Shown: piece after piece, positions 7,159 through 14,064 of the stretch | Layout of the letters: each line of letters opens with the position of its first letter | Position numbering within the stretch: position 1 is the first letter of the stretch | Assembly (NCBI GenBank): GCA_002327725.1 | Contig: DCXP01000011.1 | Coordinates: 3,101 to 18,799 of the forward strand | DNA: 15,699 bases | Reading direction: 5' to 3' | Source: Proteobacteria bacterium UBA2133 | Lineage (GTDB): Bacteria > Pseudomonadota > Gammaproteobacteria > Arenicellales > UBA868 | Made by a program: the position numbers and the translations under genes | Notes under the pieces: generated by a model | Told to the model about the DNA's origin: nothing | Seen by the model: only the letters and a program-made list of their open reading frames with translations | Databases searched by the model: none

Positions 7159-7959
7159 TCAGCGTCGGCCGGTGAACGCCGGAGGGCGTTTATTGATAAA
7201 GGCGTCCAGTCCCTCCTGGCCATCGGTGCCCGTCATGTTGGCGCCGATCTCCCGGGTCTCAATATCAGTCTGCGTCATGAAGTCGTTGCCGAAACTCGCA
7301 TGCAGCATACGCCGGGCGGAAGCAAATGCCTGGGTTGGACCCTTGGCAAAAGTCTGCGCGAGGACGATAGCGGATTCCAGTGCTGTGCCCTCGGGAACGG
7401 TCCGGGTGGCAAGGCCCCAGTCGACGGCTTCGGCGGCCGACAGTTCTCGGTTTTCAAAAATGAGCTCCTGCGTGCGGCGCAGCCCTATCAGGCGAGGCAG
7501 GAGCCAGGTGGAACCCCCATCCGGGCTGAGACCCGCGGCCGTATACGCCAGACGGTAACGGGCTTTCTCATCAACCAGCACGATATCACCGACCAGGGTC
7601 ATGGGAACACCACCACCGGCTGCTATCCCATTGACCCCGACCACGACCGGCTTGGGCATGGTCAGCAGAATCTGCTGCGCTTTGTGCCACTGGTCGGCGA
7701 TGCTGAGCAGTTGTTCGGGGTTGTTACCGAACGCTTTGAATTCCTTGAGATCGCCGCCGAAACTGAACATCGGCCCGTGAGCGCTGAATACCACCGCGCG
7801 GATCTCGTCGTTGTTTTGTACATGATCTGCCGCAGCAAAAAGATCCAGGGCCATCTGCCTGGAGAGGGTGTTTCCGGATTCGGGTTGGTTGAGACAGATA
7901 ACGGCGACCGGTCCGTCGCACTGATAGTCCACGTGGGAAAGTTCCAATTGAATCTCCAT
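7159..7959 (-). CDS. Enoyl-CoA hydratase/isomerase (crotonase) family protein
   Basis: The 266-residue crotonase-fold protein starts at ATG 7957-7959; a TTG directly before it is an alternative. The oxyanion-hole segments are MFSFGGDLKEF (64-74) and GVNGIAAGGGVPM (108-120). The active-site loop reads AAGLSPDGGSTWLLPRLIG: Asp147 sits where PaaG-type isomerases carry the catalytic acid, and the glutamates of true hydratases are not evident, so isomerisation of 3-enoyl to 2-enoyl-CoA is more likely than hydration. It is the first gene of a three-gene operon with the dienoyl-CoA reductase and methyltransferase, a combination suited to degrading unsaturated acyl chains. The promoter should lie in the divergent 7960-8104 region. 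Confidence 0.88.
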   Translation of the reverse strand: MEIQLELSHVDYQCDGPVAVICLNQPESGNTLSRQMALDLFAAADHVQNNDEIRAVVFSAHGPMFSFGGDLKEFKAFGNNPEQLLSIADQWHKAQQILLTMPKPVVVGVNGIAAGGGVPMTLVGDIVLVDEKARYRLAYTAAGLSPDGGSTWLLPRLIGLRRTQELIFENRELSAAEAVDWGLATRTVPEGTALESAIVLAQTFAKGPTQAFASARRMLHASFGNDFMTQTDIETREIGANMTGTDGQEGLDAFINKRPPAFTGRR

Positions 7960-7981
7960 CAATCACGGCAAGGGGGAGGCA

Positions 7982-8071
7982 ATGATGACCCAACAGCGAA
8001 AGATGATCAAACCTGCCATCCGTTCATCGGTAACAAGGGATGAACTTCCCACCGGATGGGTGCTACCATGA
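7982..8071 (+). CDS. Possible 29-residue ORF in the divergent intergenic region
   Basis: Two adjacent ATGs (7982, 7985) follow a purine-rich GGGGGAGG run (7972-7979), which could serve as a ribosome binding site for the second one. The frame reads MMTQQRKMIKPAI and continues to a TGA at 8069-8071, 33 nt before the next gene. The peptide is basic with no hydrophobic segment and no recognised similarity. A long inverted repeat lies inside it, so it may be a leader-type peptide or simply chance. Confidence 0.2.
   Translation: MMTQQRKMIKPAIRSSVTRDELPTGWVLP
8016..8059. repeat. Two-part inverted repeat (hairpin or operator) between divergent genes
   Basis: CCATCCG (8016-8022) pairs perfectly with CGGATGG (8053-8059), and the directly adjoining GTTCATC (8022-8028) pairs with GATGAAC (8039-8045). 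The two stems stack on the left and are separated by a 7-nt bulge on the right, giving 13 paired positions on the left arm around a 10-nt loop. No T run follows on either strand, so it is not a normal terminator. An operator or RNA structure upstream of the ribbon-helix-helix gene is plausible. Confidence 0.5.
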
Positions 8072-8104
8072 GGGTTTTCAGGGGCAATTCGGGGAGAGCG
8101 AGAG

Positions 8105-8326
8105 ATGGCGATGGGGAAGAAAACCACCCTTGAGGTAGAACTGCATCAGGATATGGTAGAGATGCTGGGATACGCGAAGGAAACCTATGGCTTTCGCAGC
8201 AGCTCCAAGGCCTTGCGGGTTATTCTGGACTATATGGCGACTGACGCTGACTGGGAGGAGGTCTTCATGAACCAGCGTTGCCGTCGATGCGGTAGCGGCC
8301 AGGGCTGGCAGCGCCCCGAGTCCTAG
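8105..8326 (+). CDS. Small ribbon-helix-helix-like protein with a C-terminal CxxC motif
   Basis: The 73-residue protein begins MAMGKKTTLEVELHQDMVEMLGY... The pattern of a short N-terminal strand (TTLEVEL) followed by helix (QDMVEMLGYAKETYG), turn (FRSSSKA) and helix (LRVILDYMATD) fits the MetJ/Arc ribbon-helix-helix fold used by dimeric DNA-binding regulators. A short tail (NQRCRRCGSG, Cys59 and Cys62) adds a CxxC that could bind a metal or be redox active. A GGGGAGAG run just upstream of ATG 8105 serves as ribosome binding site; ATG 8111 is also possible. The class II aldolase gene starts 39 nt downstream, so the two may be co-transcribed. A long inverted repeat lies 46 nt upstream and could be its operator, which is inference. 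The fold is assigned by pattern alone. Confidence 0.72.
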   Translation: MAMGKKTTLEVELHQDMVEMLGYAKETYGFRSSSKALRVILDYMATDADWEEVFMNQRCRRCGSGQGWQRPES

Positions 8327-8365
8327 CCACGGTCTCTTTGGACAAACCTTAAGCGGAGCGAAGCG

Positions 8366-9127
8366 ATGGCAAGTCAGGTGCAATCGATCAAACAGGAGCA
8401 GACTTTTACGCAGGAGCGGATCGAACTGGCCGCGGCCTTTCGTTGGACTGCGCGGATGGATCTGCATGAGGCCGTAGCTAATCATTTCTCGCTCGCGGTG
8501 AATGAAGACGGCACCCAGTTCCTGATGAACCCGAACCAGATGCATTTCTCCCGCATCCGCGCGAGCGACCTGCTGCTGATTGACGCCAATGACGCAACCA
8601 CCATGGATAAGCCCGGCGCACCGGACCCAACGGCGTGGGGGCTTCATGGTTCAATTCATCGTCACTGCCCGCATGCCCGCTGTGTCATGCACACACACTC
8701 CGAGTATGCCACGGTACTCGCGAGCCTGGCTGACAGCCGGCTTCCGCCGATCGACCAGAATACTGCGATCTTCTATAACCGTTACGTGATCGATGACGAT
8801 TACGGCGGCCTGGCTCTGACCGATGAAGGAGAGCGCTGCGCTCAATTGCTGTCAAATCCCGATCACAAGACCATGATCATGGGCAACCATGGGGTGATGG
8901 TGATCGGTGATACGGTCGCCGATACCTTCAACCGGATTTTTTATTTCGAACGAGCCGCACGTAACTACATCCAGGCCCTGCAGACCGGCCAGCCCCTTCG
9001 GCTGCTGTCACATGAGGTGGCGGAGAAGACTGCCCGTCAGCTCGATGCCTATCCGTCTCAGGGCGGCCGGCATCTCAGTGAGATTCTCGCCATTCTCGAC
9101 CGCGAGGAGCCGGAATTCAGGGACTGA
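8366..9127 (+). CDS. Class II aldolase/adducin family protein
   Basis: The 253-residue protein carries the zinc site of the family: HTHSEY (His109, His111) and GNHGVMV (His175). It also has the substrate/phosphate-loop regions EAVANHFSLAV (35-45) and MNPNQMHFSRI (54-64). Class II aldolases of this group cleave or decarboxylate sugar-derived substrates such as fuculose phosphate, but many short members have unknown substrates. GGAG lies about 8 nt before ATG 8366. The gene follows the ribbon-helix-helix-like gene by 39 nt and precedes the two-anchor membrane protein by 79 nt, all on the plus strand. No kinase or isomerase of a sugar pathway is nearby, so the role remains open. Confidence 0.88.
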   Translation: MASQVQSIKQEQTFTQERIELAAAFRWTARMDLHEAVANHFSLAVNEDGTQFLMNPNQMHFSRIRASDLLLIDANDATTMDKPGAPDPTAWGLHGSIHRHCPHARCVMHTHSEYATVLASLADSRLPPIDQNTAIFYNRYVIDDDYGGLALTDEGERCAQLLSNPDHKTMIMGNHGVMVIGDTVADTFNRIFYFERAARNYIQALQTGQPLRLLSHEVAEKTARQLDAYPSQGGRHLSEILAILDREEPEFRD

Positions 9128-9206
9128 AAGCGGGATTCGATCACATGCTGCCGGTTCGTGTTTGATGCCGGCCGTCAGTTCGGGATTGCTTCGGATCCAT
9201 TCATAG

Positions 9207-9743
9207 ATGACCCAGACCCTGGTCGCCATCGGTGCTGCCCTGATTGAGTATGCCGTGTGGATCGGCGTGGGCGTGATCGCGGTTGCGGTCTATTTCGGCC
9301 GGCGCAACGACCGCAACGAAGCCCACGTTAAAGCCGCTGTACATTGGATGGAGCATGCGCTGGAAGAGGCGCCGGACCGCCTCTACGACAGTGTCCATCC
9401 CAACTGGTCGGTTTATCGTAAACAGATGGCGCACCGGCTGAAGGCGGCCGTGCCCGGACTCTCGGAGTCTTTGCTGCGCCTGGTGCTGGCCGAGTTTGAT
9501 GCCTGCTACCAGCTTTCCGATGGCGTGTATATCCGGATCGGCTCTGCGGCGGATGAATCAGCACCCGCTGCCGACGGCTTTATTCCCCTGGTTGCCCCCA
9601 TGGAGGGTTTCCGGCTGCGCAAGGTCGAGGCACGTCGGCGATGGCGTCGGGCCCGGGCCGTTACGGTCGGGGTGGTTCTTTATTTTGGGGTGGTGGTTCT
9701 GGGACTGTGGGCTCTGGTGCTGTTTCGCGGCGGATTCGCTTAG
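9207..9743 (+). CDS. Uncharacterised membrane protein with one helix at each end
   Basis: The 178-residue protein has a hydrophobic segment at about residues 7-30 and another at about 151-174, enclosing a 120-residue soluble region. Arg-rich stretches flank the middle on both sides (GRRNDR at 31-36, ARRRWRRAR at 142-150), so by the positive-inside rule the central region should be cytoplasmic with both termini outside. The central part contains Trp, Tyr and His residues (HPNWSVYRKQMAHRL) and a predicted helix pair but no motif I recognise. The start ATG 9207 has no strong ribosome binding site. The stop overlaps the end of the convergent EamA gene by 4 nt. No function is proposed; a small anchored regulator or transporter accessory is possible. 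Confidence 0.75.
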   Translation: MTQTLVAIGAALIEYAVWIGVGVIAVAVYFGRRNDRNEAHVKAAVHWMEHALEEAPDRLYDSVHPNWSVYRKQMAHRLKAAVPGLSESLLRLVLAEFDACYQLSDGVYIRIGSAADESAPAADGFIPLVAPMEGFRLRKVEARRRWRRARAVTVGVVLYFGVVVLGLWALVLFRGGFA

Positions 9744-10678
9744 GAGGTATCGGCAGTTTCCCGCGGCCGGACCAGGGAAAGTGCGATGATCATGACCACC
9801 AGTGATACCCAGACCCAGGCAGAGTGGGCCTCACCATAAATCACCATACCCCATAGCACCCCGGCCAGTGTCACGACATAGGCGCATTGACTGGCAAATA
9901 CCGGTCCGGCACGCACGACCAGGTAATAAAAGCCCCCATAGGCCGTTGCAGTAATGATTGCCATACAGAAAATGGCCCAGCCTGATCTGTCGAGCGGCCA
10001 CGCCAGCCAACTGAAGGTTCCGGTTATCCAGACGATCGGCGTCAGCATAATGGTGGCCGCCACCAGCATTCCGGTCACAACCACAAAGACATTGACCTTC
10101 GGCGGCATACGCACCGCGATTACCAGGTTCTCAATCGCGTAGCACCCCGCGGCGACGACCATTACCAGTACCCAGAGTGCAGCCAAGGGGTCGGGCATGC
10201 TGGTATCCGGCAGGACCAGCAGGGTGATCGAGAGAATGCCGAAGAAGACACCAGTAACCCGCACTAGCGATGCCTTTTCAATCCTGAAAAGTGCGGCGCC
10301 GACAAAGGTTGCGAGCGGTACGGTGGCAATGGTGATCGACAGAACCCCTGCGCTGACGTGAGATGCGGCGTAAAAGTACAAAGTGCCCGGAATCACCGAG
10401 CCGAGGATGCCGCACACGATATAGAGAAAAAGAAAATTTTTCTGAAGCGGCAGCCGCTGTCTGCTGATGATGCAGTATACGAGCAGCATCAGCGTGCTGA
10501 TGAGGCAGGTCCAGTAATTGATCGCGAGGGGATGAAGACCCGTTTCGGTGGACATGCGCGCCAGCGAAAACGAAAGGCCCCAGAAGACCCCCAACAGCAT
10601 CAGGACGACAAAGTCCCAGAGTTTGCCGCTGAACCGGTAGGCGGTACTCCTTTTATCGGAGACTTGAGAATCCTGCAT
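9740..10678 (-). CDS. EamA (DMT superfamily) inner-membrane transporter
   Basis: The 312-residue protein has about ten membrane segments in two EamA repeats. The first begins VVLMLLGVFWGLSFSLARM, and the fourth-helix region reads HVSAGVLSITIATVPLATFVGA. The second half opens ALWVLVMVVAAGCYAIENL and closes with CAYVVTLAGVLWGMVIYGEAHS, including the typical GE before the last helix. It is only distantly similar to the EamA protein at 4633-5538, so the two are not a recent duplication. The start ATG 10678 lacks an evident ribosome binding site. Its 3' end overlaps the convergent membrane protein gene by 4 nt, with no room for a separate terminator. The substrate is unknown; drug or metabolite export is common in the family. 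Confidence 0.88.
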   Translation of the reverse strand: MQDSQVSDKRSTAYRFSGKLWDFVVLMLLGVFWGLSFSLARMSTETGLHPLAINYWTCLISTLMLLVYCIISRQRLPLQKNFLFLYIVCGILGSVIPGTLYFYAASHVSAGVLSITIATVPLATFVGAALFRIEKASLVRVTGVFFGILSITLLVLPDTSMPDPLAALWVLVMVVAAGCYAIENLVIAVRMPPKVNVFVVVTGMLVAATIMLTPIVWITGTFSWLAWPLDRSGWAIFCMAIITATAYGGFYYLVVRAGPVFASQCAYVVTLAGVLWGMVIYGEAHSAWVWVSLVVMIIALSLVRPRETADTS

Positions 10679-10820
10679 GAGTCGATGAGGGCCGTGGAAT
10701 CTGTGCGGGGTTTTCTTGGCGTGAGCGAAGCGTCAAGTCTGCTTGGACACGCCGGCGAGTCTAATCGGGGGATCAGAATCCCGCCAGCCTCTTCGCGACA
10801 CGCCTTTGGGATCGGCTGGA

Positions 10821-11135
10821 CTACAGGGCAGGCAGAATAAAGGGCAGCATTGTGGGCACGATGATGATGGCTGCACTGTTGCCAAAGCCCACAAGCACGG
10901 TGACCTTCTGGGGCTCCTGCTGATACTGCCCGGTGACCAGATAAACCAGTACGGCTGCGGGTAATGCGCAATAGAGCAGCAACTGTCGGAACTGCTTGTC
11001 GGGCAACTGCAGCAAGGGCTGGATCGCGAGTGCCGCGATCAGGACGATAGCGGGTGCCAGACCGGCATCGCCAAAAGCCAGCAGGGCAAGCGGCAGGCCG
11101 AGATTGCCGCAGTTGTTAAATATCATCGGAGGCAA
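10821..11135 (-). pseudogene. AEC (auxin efflux carrier) family permease remnant with N-terminal and internal deletions
   Basis: The frame gives 104 residues. The first part, PPMIFNNCGNLGLPLALLAFGDAG, matches the AEC fourth-helix region that normally lies near residue 100 of a ~300-residue permease; the last part, LLLYCALPAAVLVYLV followed by TGQYQQEPQKVTVLVGFGNS, matches the C-terminal end of the same family. The ~120 residues that normally separate them are missing, as is everything before them. The opening codon is a TTG or internal ATG with no ribosome binding site, and the upstream 200 bp show no N-terminal coding sequence. The frame remaining open suggests fairly recent decay. A functional short permease is unlikely. 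The 142-bp stretch between this remnant and the EamA gene shows nothing recognisable. Confidence 0.75.
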
Positions 11136-11176
11136 ATCAGCGGAGTCATGACGTCAAGAATTCGGATAAGCATAGA

Positions 11177-11194
11177 CAGGCATTAAGATGTCTG
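11177..11194. repeat. Short inverted repeat upstream of the TauE/SafE gene
   Basis: CAGGCAT (11177-11183) and ATGTCTG (11188-11194) around TAAG form a 7-bp stem with one G-T pair. It lies 144 bp before the transporter start in an AT-richer stretch that also has a TAAAAT hexamer at 11209-11214. It could be an operator half-site pair; no matching -35 element at standard spacing was found. Confidence 0.35.
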
Positions 11195-11337
11195 ATGCAA
11201 TAACAACCTAAAATAGATCGGGTTTTGTTTTTTTGAACCGTTTCAACCGTACCGAGTGCAAACCAAAGCCCCGAAAATAGATGAGACTCGGACTACGCTG
11301 CAGAGATAACGCCTTCGCGATGCGCTAAGACACCGTG

Positions 11338-12087
11338 ATGGAAGCAACTGAGTTTTATCTTATTACCGGTGTGATCTTTCTGTTAGCCGGTACCGTCAAG
11401 GGTATCGTCGGCTTTGGCCTTCCCCTGGTGTCGATCACCCTGCTGACCCCACTTCACGGACTGGTTGATGCCATTGCGGTCATGCTGTTACCGGCGGTGG
11501 TGACCAATTTCTGGCAGGCGGTGAGTGGTGGCGGATTGATCGCGCTTTGGAAAAGGCTGTGGCCGCTGTATCTGCCGGGCGCGGTCTCAACGGTCATGGC
11601 GGCCAGTGTTCTGGTTCAGGTTGACGCCCAGTGGCCCACCGCCTTGCTCGGTTGTGTGATCCTGGCATACAGCATCGGCGGCCTTGCCGCCTGGCAACTG
11701 CCTGAGCCGGGCCGGCGTGAGACCTGGCTGTCGCCGGTAACGGGAGTGATAACGGGGGTGATAACGGGCCTCACCGGCGTTCTTGTGTTTCCGCTGGCGG
11801 CATATGTTCAGGCGCTCAATCTTGACCGGCGGATGCTCTTTCAGGCGATGGGGATTTATCTTCTGCTGGCCAACGTGGCCCTCGCCGCGGCCTTTGGCTG
11901 GCAGGATGCTTTTCCTGAGGGAGTAACGCACCTCGCACTGATTGGCGTTGTCGCGGGCCTCATCGGTATGGTACTGGGCCAGCGGGTCCAGGCGCATCTA
12001 TCGGCACAACAGTTCAAACGGGTCTTCTTTTGTTCGCTCGCCGTTGTCGGGGCCTACATCTTCCTGCGGGCTTTACTGTCTAACTAA
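11338..12087 (+). CDS. TauE/SafE-family sulfite or sulfonate exporter-like permease
   Basis: The 249-residue protein (ATG 11338; GTG 11335 is an alternative) has about eight membrane segments and the two TauE/SafE signature repeats: GTVKGIVGFGLPLVSITLL near the N-terminus and VITGLTGVLVFPLAAYVQAL in the middle. The family covers exporters of sulfite, sulfoacetate and related anions in the inner membrane, but most members have no tested substrate. A 12-bp tandem near-repeat (11740-11763) encodes VITG twice within the second signature. No sulfur-metabolism genes adjoin it. A 199-bp AT-richer intergenic region lies upstream, between this gene and the AEC remnant. The CBS-pair gene follows 80 nt downstream on the same strand. 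The substrate is unassigned. Confidence 0.88.
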   Translation: MEATEFYLITGVIFLLAGTVKGIVGFGLPLVSITLLTPLHGLVDAIAVMLLPAVVTNFWQAVSGGGLIALWKRLWPLYLPGAVSTVMAASVLVQVDAQWPTALLGCVILAYSIGGLAAWQLPEPGRRETWLSPVTGVITGVITGLTGVLVFPLAAYVQALNLDRRMLFQAMGIYLLLANVALAAAFGWQDAFPEGVTHLALIGVVAGLIGMVLGQRVQAHLSAQQFKRVFFCSLAVVGAYIFLRALLSN

Positions 12088-12167
12088 GGCTGAAATCGGC
12101 CAATTTGCCCGTCTTTCCCGGCTCTGTAATACTCTTGACCCGTTGGGTCTGGTTTTGGATCACGGTC

Positions 12168-12599
12168 ATGAGAACACTGGATCAGATTCTTGAGGTCAAG
12201 GGGCATGCGGTGCTCACAGCCCCTCCTGATGCGACTGTCTACGACAGCCTCGCACTGCTCGCAGAACATGAGGTGGGCGCTTTGCTGGTGCTTGACGCCG
12301 GGCAGCCTGTGGGCCTTTTCAGCGAACGCGACTATGCCCGTAAGGTCATTCTCAAGGGTCTTTCATCGCGAGACGTTCTGGTGCGGGACATCATGGCGAG
12401 TCCCGTGATCAGCGTCGATGCCGCGCTGGCAGTTGATAAGGCTCTGGGCATCATGACCGAGCGCCGTATTCGTCACCTCCCGGTATTGGATGGACAGGGT
12501 CAGTTGACCGGGATTGTCTCGATTGGCGACCTGGTGAAGGACATCATTGACGAACAGCAGTTCACCATAGACCAGTTGCAGCAGTACATCTACAGTTAG
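12168..12599 (+). CDS. CBS domain-pair protein
   Basis: The 143-residue cytoplasmic protein consists of one Bateman module: the first CBS domain includes VYDSLALLAEHEVGALLVLD and GLFSERDYARKV, the second DIMASPVISVDAALAVDKAL, MTERRIRHLPVLD and GIVSIGDLVKDII. The end, QQFTIDQLQQYIYS, is typical of short stand-alone CBS proteins. Such modules bind adenine nucleotides or S-adenosylmethionine and regulate partner enzymes or transporters. ATG 12168 (MRTLDQIL) matches the usual start of this group; an upstream in-frame ATG at 12105 adds 21 unrelated residues and is not favoured. TTGACC at 12135-12140 could be a -35 element, without a good -10. The partner is unknown. Confidence 0.88.
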   Translation: MRTLDQILEVKGHAVLTAPPDATVYDSLALLAEHEVGALLVLDAGQPVGLFSERDYARKVILKGLSSRDVLVRDIMASPVISVDAALAVDKALGIMTERRIRHLPVLDGQGQLTGIVSIGDLVKDIIDEQQFTIDQLQQYIYS

Positions 12600-12654
12600 T
12601 GCTGCTGGTCCGCAACAACGGCCGGCGTCCAGCGGTCATGGCCGGTATCGGTCC

Positions 12655-13692
12655 TTAGACAAAGAGCTGGAACAGGACACCGGCGGTAACAGCGCCGCTG
12701 ACACCCAGGGCAAGGTAGGTCATAAACACGGGCCAGCGCACCAGTGACCAGACGGCCGCCATGGCCGGGATTGAACTGATTGCTCCTGCGACGAGGAATG
12801 CCATAGCGGCACCGGAACTCATTCCCTGCTCGATCAGGCCCGCTACCAGGGCAGGGGCCGCGTAGCCGTTGAGATAAGCCGGTGCCCCGGCAACCGCACC
12901 GATAACGATTGCGCCGAGGCCGTCGCCGCCGACAATGCTGCCGATAAGTTGTGCCGGGACATAGTTGACCAGCAGCGCTTCAAGAAGGTAGGCAAGACTC
13001 AGCCATTTGAGCAGGAACAGCCCGTTGGCTGTCGCCTCGGTACGAAAGGTTTTGCGCCGGTCGGCCTCATCCCAGAAGGTCCAGTGGACATCGCCGGAAA
13101 AGGGTTGGCCGCAGCAACTCGAACAGCCTCCTCCTTTTCGGCTGCGCAGCACATCCTGAAAGAGACGCTGCCCACTGAGCGCAGCGGTCACGAACCCGCC
13201 TGCAAGGCCCACCCCCACAGCAGCCATCGTTTTGGCAATTGCGTAATCCCAGCCGAGTGCGCTGGCGGTGATCAGCAATGCCGGCGGATCAATGAGTGGA
13301 GAGGACAGCCAGAACGCCATCACCGGTGCGAGCGGCACACCAACGGCCAGCAGGCCCGCAATGAAAGGGATGACTTCGCACGAGCAAAAGGGTGCCAAGC
13401 CGCCAACCAGTGCTGCCAGTATGATCATGTGGGCCTGTCTCCCGACAAAGGCCCGGGCGACCAGGTTCTCGGCGCCGGTTGCCTTAAGCAGTGCAATCAG
13501 AAAGACCGCGATAGCAATAATGGGCGCCGTGCCGTAAAGCGCTTTAAGGGCAATAGAGATGATCTCGGACACCTGGTCCGGATCCATGACGAGGACGAAC
13601 AACGGAATGAGCAGTACCAGGGTCCATGGGGTGTACAGCCATTTCCTGGCATCGGCAAGCGTGCTAATGCCGCGCAAAACGAGTTCAGTCAT
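12655..13692 (-). CDS. Cys-motif permease (PF03773; ArsP / SO_0444-like efflux family)
   Basis: The 345-residue protein has about eight to ten membrane segments. The core motif LAPFCSCEVIPFIAGLLAVG (Cys103, Cys105) and the following FWLSSPLIDPPALLITAS match the PF03773 permeases that export trivalent organoarsenicals or other soft metal(loid)s. The typical motif is CSCGVIP; here Gly is replaced by Glu. A cytoplasmic linker between the halves holds GGGCSSCCG (Cys190, 193, 194), a plausible metal-handling site. The second half contains LNGYAAPALVAGL and AMAFLVAGAISSIPAMAAV. The gene begins inside the end of the ArsR-type repressor gene (8-nt overlap), so translation is coupled and expression should follow the repressor's inducer. 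The start ATG 13692 is chosen because the longer frame upstream is the antisense-free shadow of the repressor. The ion exported is not certain. Confidence 0.88.
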   Translation of the reverse strand: MTELVLRGISTLADARKWLYTPWTLVLLIPLFVLVMDPDQVSEIISIALKALYGTAPIIAIAVFLIALLKATGAENLVARAFVGRQAHMIILAALVGGLAPFCSCEVIPFIAGLLAVGVPLAPVMAFWLSSPLIDPPALLITASALGWDYAIAKTMAAVGVGLAGGFVTAALSGQRLFQDVLRSRKGGGCSSCCGQPFSGDVHWTFWDEADRRKTFRTEATANGLFLLKWLSLAYLLEALLVNYVPAQLIGSIVGGDGLGAIVIGAVAGAPAYLNGYAAPALVAGLIEQGMSSGAAMAFLVAGAISSIPAMAAVWSLVRWPVFMTYLALGVSGAVTAGVLFQLFV

Positions 13693-14023
13693 TTTTGCTC
13701 CCGATACGCGTGACAGATGCACGACGCTTAGGTACCGCTTCCACACAGCACTCCCGCAGAAGGTATGCCGATAGCGCTTCAATCTCTTCAAACACGACAC
13801 GGTTGACCACGGTGCGCCCCTGGCGCTGTTGCTCCACCAGGCCGGCTGCCTGAAGTAAACGCAGGTGATGCGCCAGGGTCGAGGCCGGGATGTCCAGGCG
13901 TTCCTGAATTTCCCCAACCGTGAGGCCCTCGTGCCCGGCTCGCACCAGCGCTTTTACCACCGCAAGCCGCGGCTCAGAACCCACCGCCGCAAACCGCTCT
14001 GCTGCCTGGTCCAGATTCAGCAC
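13685..14023 (-). CDS. ArsR/SmtB-family metal-responsive transcriptional repressor
   Basis: The 112-residue protein starts at GTG 14021-14023 with GGAG nine nucleotides upstream. It has the winged helix-turn-helix of the ArsR family: LRLAVVKALVRAG-like first helices (EPRLAVVKAL), LTVGEIQERLDIPASTLAHHL (34-54) as recognition helix region, and the wing GLVEQQRQGRTVVNR (61-75). Near the C-terminus LLRECCVEA (Cys92, Cys93) is a likely thiol sensor; the classical ELCVCDL site in the recognition helix is absent. Members dissociate from DNA on binding As(III), Cd(II), Zn(II) or similar. It is translationally coupled to the Cys-motif permease and probably represses both from the operator at 14041-14064. 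Confidence 0.9.
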   Translation of the reverse strand: MLNLDQAAERFAAVGSEPRLAVVKALVRAGHEGLTVGEIQERLDIPASTLAHHLRLLQAAGLVEQQRQGRTVVNRVVFEEIEALSAYLLRECCVEAVPKRRASVTRIGSKND

Positions 14024-14040
14024 TGAGGAATCTCCAATAA

Positions 14041-14064
14041 AACGATATCACTAGGATTATGGTT
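14041..14064. promoter_or_regulatory. Candidate operator of the ArsR-type repressor
   Basis: A 24-bp imperfect palindrome with arms AACGATATCAC and GGATTATGGTT around a TA centre matches in 7 of 11 arm positions. It sits 18 bp before the repressor start and abuts the putative -10, as expected for autorepression. The length and 2-bp centre resemble 12-2-12 operators of the ArsR/SmtB family. Confidence 0.45.

Noticed and set aside
7138..8043. A 301-codon open frame on the plus strand across the crotonase gene
   Set aside because: It lies opposite a gene with full crotonase motifs, has no family resemblance, and is explained by GC-rich third positions.
11740..11768. 12-bp tandem near-repeat in the TauE/SafE gene as a slippage site
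   Set aside because: It encodes a glycine-rich helix repeat that resembles the normal signature of the family, so it needs no special explanation.
12600..12654. Possible bidirectional terminator between the CBS gene and the permease gene
   Set aside because: The best pairing is a 5-bp CCGGC/GCCGG stem with a 14-nt loop and no T run.
12949..13713. A 254-codon open frame on the plus strand across the permease gene
   Set aside because: Very polar composition with scattered Cys and His, no motif, and opposite an evident membrane protein.
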